From contig CALGUG010000035.1 in assembly GCA_937902315.1 (NCBI GenBank), positions 1-64,000 on the forward strand: a DNA stretch of 64,000 nt, written 5' to 3'. The position numbers and the translations under genes were made by a program. Below the pieces are notes generated by a model. The model had not been told where the DNA came from and did no database searches. It worked only from the letters and a program-made list of their open reading frames with translations. Shown here piece after piece: positions 60,706 through 64,000 of this stretch (positions within the stretch are counted from its first letter, which is position 1; the number at the start of each line of letters is the position of its first letter). This DNA comes from an uncultured Chloroflexales bacterium. Its GTDB lineage: Bacteria > Chloroflexota > Chloroflexia > Chloroflexales > Chloroflexaceae.

Positions 60706-60772
60706 GGGCGGCGTGTTGGTAGCCGTAGGCGGACGCGCTTGGGACCGAATGGAGGGGCAAGATCTTTCCGCC
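60706..60772 (-). repeat. Family-A dispersed repeat, copy 18
   Basis: Reverse copy from GGGCGG to CCGCC with intact core. Confidence 0.88.
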
Positions 60773-60990
60773 GCTATGGGATTTTCTGGCGTTAGGATGC
60801 GAAATAGGATTTATCGCTCGTTCAAGGGAGTGGAGCCTGGGTTGTAGGACAGGTTTGTTTGCTGCGATAGCTTGGCGCTATACGGACATATGGCTTGCCC
60901 AGGATAGGACTAATCAACTAGTTGAGTCAATTGGTTCAGATTGCAACAGCAAGTATAATAACGAAAACGTTTATGACAAAGGAGCAAACC

Positions 60991-61752
60991 ATGCTTGAAG
61001 TTGCTAATATCCCACTAAAGAACGCTCCTTTAGGTTTTGAAAGTATGACAGCAGACTGCACGGTCGTTGTACCTACCTACAACGAGAGAGAGAACATTGG
61101 GGCTTTGTTACCACACATTATCGCACACCCTCGTATGCGAGTTTTAGTTGTGGATGATAACTCCCCCGACGGAACAGCTGATGTAGTACGGGCTTTCGCA
61201 CAAGAACACGATCGTGTTTCCTTGCTGTTGCGCCCCGGCAAACAAGGGCTAGGACGTGCCTATATTGCAGGTTTTAAACAAGCGCTTGCCGATGGCGCTC
61301 AATATATCTGCGAGATGGACGCCGACTTTTCGCACGATCCTTCGTATCTGCCCAAACTGCTCGAGGCCGCTGAGCAGCGCTATGATTTGGTTTTGGGTTC
61401 GCGCTATGTGCCGGGCGGAGCGACGAGCGATTGGGGCATCGGCCGTCAGTTGATTAGTCGAGGCGGCAACCTCTACGCACGCCTTATTCTCGGCTGGTCG
61501 ATCGCCGATGGAACAGGCGGTTTTCGCTGTTATCGGCGTTCGGCGCTCGAAGCGATCGATCTCGACAGTGTTCAATCTAACGGCTATTCGTTCCAGATCG
61601 AAATGGCTTATCGTGTGATGAAAGCCGGTCTGAAGATCGGAGAGATCCCCATTATTTTCCCCGATCGGCGAGTTGGTCAATCGAAGATGTCGCGCCGCAT
61701 CGTGATGGAAGCCCTTATCACGGTTTGGAAGCTGCGGCTTGGCATTCGCTAG
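60991..61752 (+). CDS. GT2 glycosyltransferase, polyprenol-phosphate mannose synthase-like
   Basis: This 253-residue GT-A enzyme resembles DPM1. It has VVVPTYNERENI, VDDNSPDGT, the metal-binding EMDADFSHDP (Asp110, Asp112) and LGSRYVPGG, then GNLYARLILGWSIADGTGGFRCYRR and the C-terminal IPIIFPDRRVGQSKMS. It transfers a sugar, typically mannose from GDP-mannose, to a polyprenyl phosphate on the membrane. There are no C-terminal transmembrane helices, so a GtrA/PMT-type membrane partner must lie elsewhere. AAAGGAG precedes the ATG at 60991. Confidence 0.93.
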   Translation: MLEVANIPLKNAPLGFESMTADCTVVVPTYNERENIGALLPHIIAHPRMRVLVVDDNSPDGTADVVRAFAQEHDRVSLLLRPGKQGLGRAYIAGFKQALADGAQYICEMDADFSHDPSYLPKLLEAAEQRYDLVLGSRYVPGGATSDWGIGRQLISRGGNLYARLILGWSIADGTGGFRCYRRSALEAIDLDSVQSNGYSFQIEMAYRVMKAGLKIGEIPIIFPDRRVGQSKMSRRIVMEALITVWKLRLGIR

Positions 61753-63090
61753 TTAGCCCTTCTTTTGAACATACAGCTGAATAAGCCGATGCTTGATCCA
61801 AGCCTCTGCAGCTTGGCGCGTTGTGATCTGCCCGTCGAGTTGAGCTTTGCGCAGATCGCTCAAAAGCACGCCAAGGTGCGGCCCGGCTTTTAGGCCCATG
61901 TTTTGCAGATCGCGCCCATTGAGCAGAGTGGCTTGCGGTCGGAGCTGTTCGATATAGCGTTCGACCATTTCGGAGACCAGCCCAGCTTCGGCGATCTGAA
62001 TCACACAGAGCGCATTGAGACTGAAGGGCTGTAACAGGCGGTCGAGGCTGCTGTTGGGCAGGGTTGGCGTGGAGAGCACGCTGCGTAACTGCTGCAGGCT
62101 GGTTAGTTCTGCCAAAAGCCGACTGATCTCTTTGGGCAGACGATAACGGTTGACAAGCTGCTCGAAAGCGCTTGGCAGCAGATCGTAACAGAGCAGGCCG
62201 ATCATAATCGAGCGACTGTCGACTTCGGTTGGCAGGTTTGCGACATACCGGGCTGCGTCCATGCGCGCGGCTAGGGCCGGGGTGAACTTTAGCGAGGGAA
62301 TCAGGTGGGGCGTGAGTTCGAGCTGGTCGGCCAAGCGCAGAACAGCCTCGGGGCGTGGCTCGTCTAAGACCAAGCAAAGCTCGTTGCGGATGCGATCGGG
62401 GCTTAGATCTTCGAAGCGGCCCGAGCGCAGCTCTTCTTCAAGCAGGGCGCGCGTCTCTGTTTCGAAGCGCAGATTGAGACGGCTGGCGAGCCGTACTCCG
62501 CGCAGAATGCGGGTTGGGTCGTCGCTAAAGCTTTGGCTGTGCAGCACACGCAGCAGTCCGGCTCGCAGATCTTGTAGGCCGTTGAAGGGGTCGTGTAAAA
62601 CCAGCGATTCGCGTAGCAAATGGCCGTTTGTCTCGCTTTGGGTTGGCAGTTCAAGCGCGATGGCGTTGATGCTAAAGTCGCGTCGGATCAGGTCTTCTTC
62701 GAGGCTGGCCGGTTTGACGCTTGGCAGAGCGCCGGGGCGCTCGTAGCTCTCGCTGCGGGCTTGGGCGAAATCGATTGAGAGCATGAAATCGTCTGAAGGG
62801 CTAGCGAGCTGAATGGTCGCGGTTCCAAAGGCTTTATGCTCGGCGATCAGTTGCCCACCTGTAATCGCTAGCAGTTGACGGACAAAAGAATTGACATCGC
62901 CTTGAAGCAAGAAGTCGAGGTCGCGTCCGGGCAGGAGGCCGAGGGCTAGATCGCGAACGACGCCGCCCACAAGCGCGACGCGCAGCTTCATCTGGCAGCC
63001 CAAGCGTGAGATACTAGTAAATAGCTGAAGCGTTTCGTCTGGGATTTGCTCGAATGTATCTAAGAGGTGGGAATCTAGTGCAGCAGGCAC
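61753..63090 (-). CDS. CCA tRNA nucleotidyltransferase / poly(A) polymerase family protein
   Basis: This 445-residue class II nucleotidyltransferase has VALVGGVVRDLALG (42-47 GGVVRD) and the metal pair RDLDF (Asp57, Asp59), then LIRRDFSINAIA and the RNA-binding FSDDPTRILRGVRLASRLNLRF motif, with an HD-less C-terminal helical region. It repairs or adds the CCA end of tRNAs, or adds poly(A); I cannot distinguish the two. The stop codon abuts that of the glycosyltransferase gene. The tRNA-Val gene 310 bases away encodes its own CCA, so addition is not essential for that tRNA. Confidence 0.92.
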   Translation of the reverse strand: MPAALDSHLLDTFEQIPDETLQLFTSISRLGCQMKLRVALVGGVVRDLALGLLPGRDLDFLLQGDVNSFVRQLLAITGGQLIAEHKAFGTATIQLASPSDDFMLSIDFAQARSESYERPGALPSVKPASLEEDLIRRDFSINAIALELPTQSETNGHLLRESLVLHDPFNGLQDLRAGLLRVLHSQSFSDDPTRILRGVRLASRLNLRFETETRALLEEELRSGRFEDLSPDRIRNELCLVLDEPRPEAVLRLADQLELTPHLIPSLKFTPALAARMDAARYVANLPTEVDSRSIMIGLLCYDLLPSAFEQLVNRYRLPKEISRLLAELTSLQQLRSVLSTPTLPNSSLDRLLQPFSLNALCVIQIAEAGLVSEMVERYIEQLRPQATLLNGRDLQNMGLKAGPHLGVLLSDLRKAQLDGQITTRQAAEAWIKHRLIQLYVQKKG

Positions 63091-63360
63091 ACACTACTCC
63101 TCTTCTGTCAGGATGCGCCTAAAATAAGGCTGCCGATTTTCTTTTCCAAGCATCATACCATACCGAGGCCAGTTGTGGCGATTGACGACAGTCATATCTG
63201 CTTTATATCTCTTGGATGCTTGGCTCGAAAGAACGTTTGACAGCCGATTTGCATTTTTCGGGGAATTGTGTATAATAACAGCCGTTGGGACGCTGAACCA
63301 AACGAAAGCGAAACCAACAAAACTCTGAAAAGTGTCAAATGTGTTCTCAAACGAACCGAT

Positions 63361-63389
63361 TTGACAAATCATCGCAGAGATGATACTAT
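63361..63389 (+). promoter_or_regulatory. Promoter of tRNA-Val
   Basis: TTGACA (63361-63366) and TACTAT (63384-63389) are 17 bases apart, ending 10 bases before the tRNA. The -35 box is part of an inverted repeat, TGTCAAAT (63333-63340) with ATTTGACA (63359-63366). A second candidate promoter, TTTGCA and TATAAT at 63248-63276, lies further upstream. Confidence 0.75.
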
Positions 63390-63399
63390 ATGCGACGTC

Positions 63400-63476
63400 G
63401 GGCGATTAGCTCAGTTGGTTAGAGCGCAACGTTGACATCGTTGAGGTCACTGGTTCGAATCCAGTATCGCCCACCA
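63400..63476 (+). tRNA. tRNA-Val (GAC anticodon)
   Basis: The cloverleaf is complete: acceptor GGGCGAT with ATCGCCC, D arm GCTC...GAGC, anticodon stem CAACG/CGTTG with loop TTGACAT (anticodon GAC), and T arm ACTGG-TTCGAAT-CCAGT. The discriminator A and CCA (63474-63476) are encoded. Length is 77 nt. Confidence 0.97.
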
Positions 63477-63483
63477 AACCAAG

Positions 63484-63513
63484 TCGACAGGCTACAAAGC
63501 CTGTCGATTTTTT
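63484..63513 (+). terminator. Terminator after tRNA-Val
   Basis: TCGACAGGC (63484-63492) pairs with GCCTGTCGA (63499-63507) and is followed by TTTTTT. Confidence 0.92.
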
Positions 63514-63535
63514 ATTTCTTCTTTTAGCATAATCG

Positions 63536-64000
63536 CAGTTCACCCCCATTGTGCATGAGGACAACGGTTCGACGGGTCGTTATACCATTCCTGACGACGG
63601 TTCACCCCCATGTGTGTGGGGACAACTACAGTGCCGCGATGATTGCCGCCGCTCTGTGCGGTTCACCCCCACGTGTGTGGGGACAACGTCCGCACCGTGC
63701 CCATGGCTATTACCGTGCGCGGTTCACCCCCACGTGTGTGGGGACAACTACTCAGCAGCGTGTGGTTTGGATAAAATGTACGGTTCACCCCCACGTGTGT
63801 GGGGACAACGATTGGGGCCCGCCACTCTCTGAACCGCCTACCGGTTCACCCCCACGTGTGTGGGGACAACAACCAAGATGAGAATTTTACGGAACAATGG
63901 AGCGGTTCACCCCCACGTGTGTGGGGACAACTGTCCGACTCTGTATACGGCTGGAGTATGGTACGGTTCACCCCCACGTGTGTGGGGACAACAATTGTCT
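63536..64000 (-). CRISPR. Type I-E-like CRISPR array, truncated by the window edge
   Basis: Eight repeats (63536-63565, 63598-63626, 63659-63687, 63720-63748, 63781-63809, 63842-63870, 63903-63931, 63964-63992) and seven complete 32-base spacers give an exact 61-base period. The 29-base repeat starts CGGTTCACCCCCACG and ends GGGGACAAC, with a CCCCAC/GTGGGG stem. Read on the minus strand it starts GTTGTCCCC and ends TGAACCG, the usual transcribed orientation of I-E repeats. The first repeat is degenerate (30 bases, several changes) and the second has one change, so the left end is the old, trailer end and the leader and cas genes should lie to the right. No cas gene is in the window. Confidence 0.97.

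Noticed and set aside
81..60772. Family-A repeats as a dispersed CRISPR or attachment-site array
   Set aside because: Spacing is irregular (0.2 to over 7 kb), orientation is mixed, and there are no spacer-like units.
63094..63372. Minus-strand frame of 92 codons beside the CCA enzyme gene
   Set aside because: It overlaps the tRNA-Val promoter elements and inverted repeat and has no ribosome-binding site or family pattern.

Overview
The window looks like a stretch of chromosome from a mid-GC bacterium, most plausibly a Chloroflexota (Herpetosiphon-like) genome. That placement is an inference from gene content, not from a marker gene: a PASTA Ser/Thr kinase, a giant kinase/ATPase/GAF/STAS protein, a Tm-1-like (UPF0261) operon, a RIO kinase and many small orphan proteins, with no outer-membrane or LPS genes. 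About fifty protein genes are supported, nearly all chromosomal housekeeping or accessory metabolism. There is one tRNA gene. No transposase, phage or plasmid gene is visible.

Layout. 0.25-2.6 kb is a leftward agmatine-to-putrescine operon (GGCT-like protein, aguB, aguA). 2.9-9.9 kb holds small orphan genes, a decayed TetR fragment, an alpha/beta hydrolase, a luciferase-type oxidoreductase, and a quinone-oxidoreductase-like gene divergent from a TetR regulator across three operator-like palindromes. 10.0-15.2 kb is one gene for a ~1,728-residue signalling protein. 15.9-31.9 kb carries a phosphoesterase, a dipeptidase, a probable 37-codon microgene, rsgA, GNAT, TPR and PspC proteins, a nucleoside hydrolase, an exonuclease-like protein, the PASTA kinase, a ThuA-like protein and rarA. 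32.1-36.3 kb has an 81-residue protein coupled to a B12-type radical SAM enzyme, murJ and rpsT. 36.8-52.8 kb contains murein-recycling genes (anmK, a class C beta-lactamase-fold hydrolase, murQ, lipoprotein nagZ) mixed with a CheY-like regulator, holA, a VOC protein, an EamA transporter, a DUF445 protein and a lipoprotein gene with an in-frame stop. 53.2-56.7 kb is a leftward cluster of a cyclase-family protein, a cupin, a PEP-hydrolase-like TIM barrel and a Tm-1-like protein. 57-63 kb has a RIO kinase, a sugar-isomerase/esterase operon, a dolichyl-phosphate-mannose-synthase-like glycosyltransferase and a CCA-adding-type enzyme. The window ends with tRNA-Val(GAC) and a type I-E-like CRISPR array that runs off the right edge.

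The most striking non-genic signal is dispersed repeats. Family A is a ~70-bp element with a near-invariant core (GCGTCCGCCTACGGCTA). I count 18 copies, all between genes, often as inverted pairs 200-350 bp apart. Family B is a ~107-210-bp element with ATACCAAAT(C/T)CG terminal inverted repeats. Several B-associated copies carry a long perfect hairpin whose stem sequence differs between copies but stays paired. Family-A copies can sit inside family-B termini. Together these fill most intergenic gaps longer than 250 bp.

Functional threads: polyamine synthesis; cell-wall turnover and lipid II export (anmK, murQ, nagZ, beta-lactamase-like protein, murJ, PASTA kinase); translation and genome maintenance (rsgA, rpsT, tRNA-Val, CCA enzyme, rarA, holA); and several pathways of unknown function, chiefly the Tm-1-like/TIM-barrel/cupin operon and the small protein/radical SAM pair.
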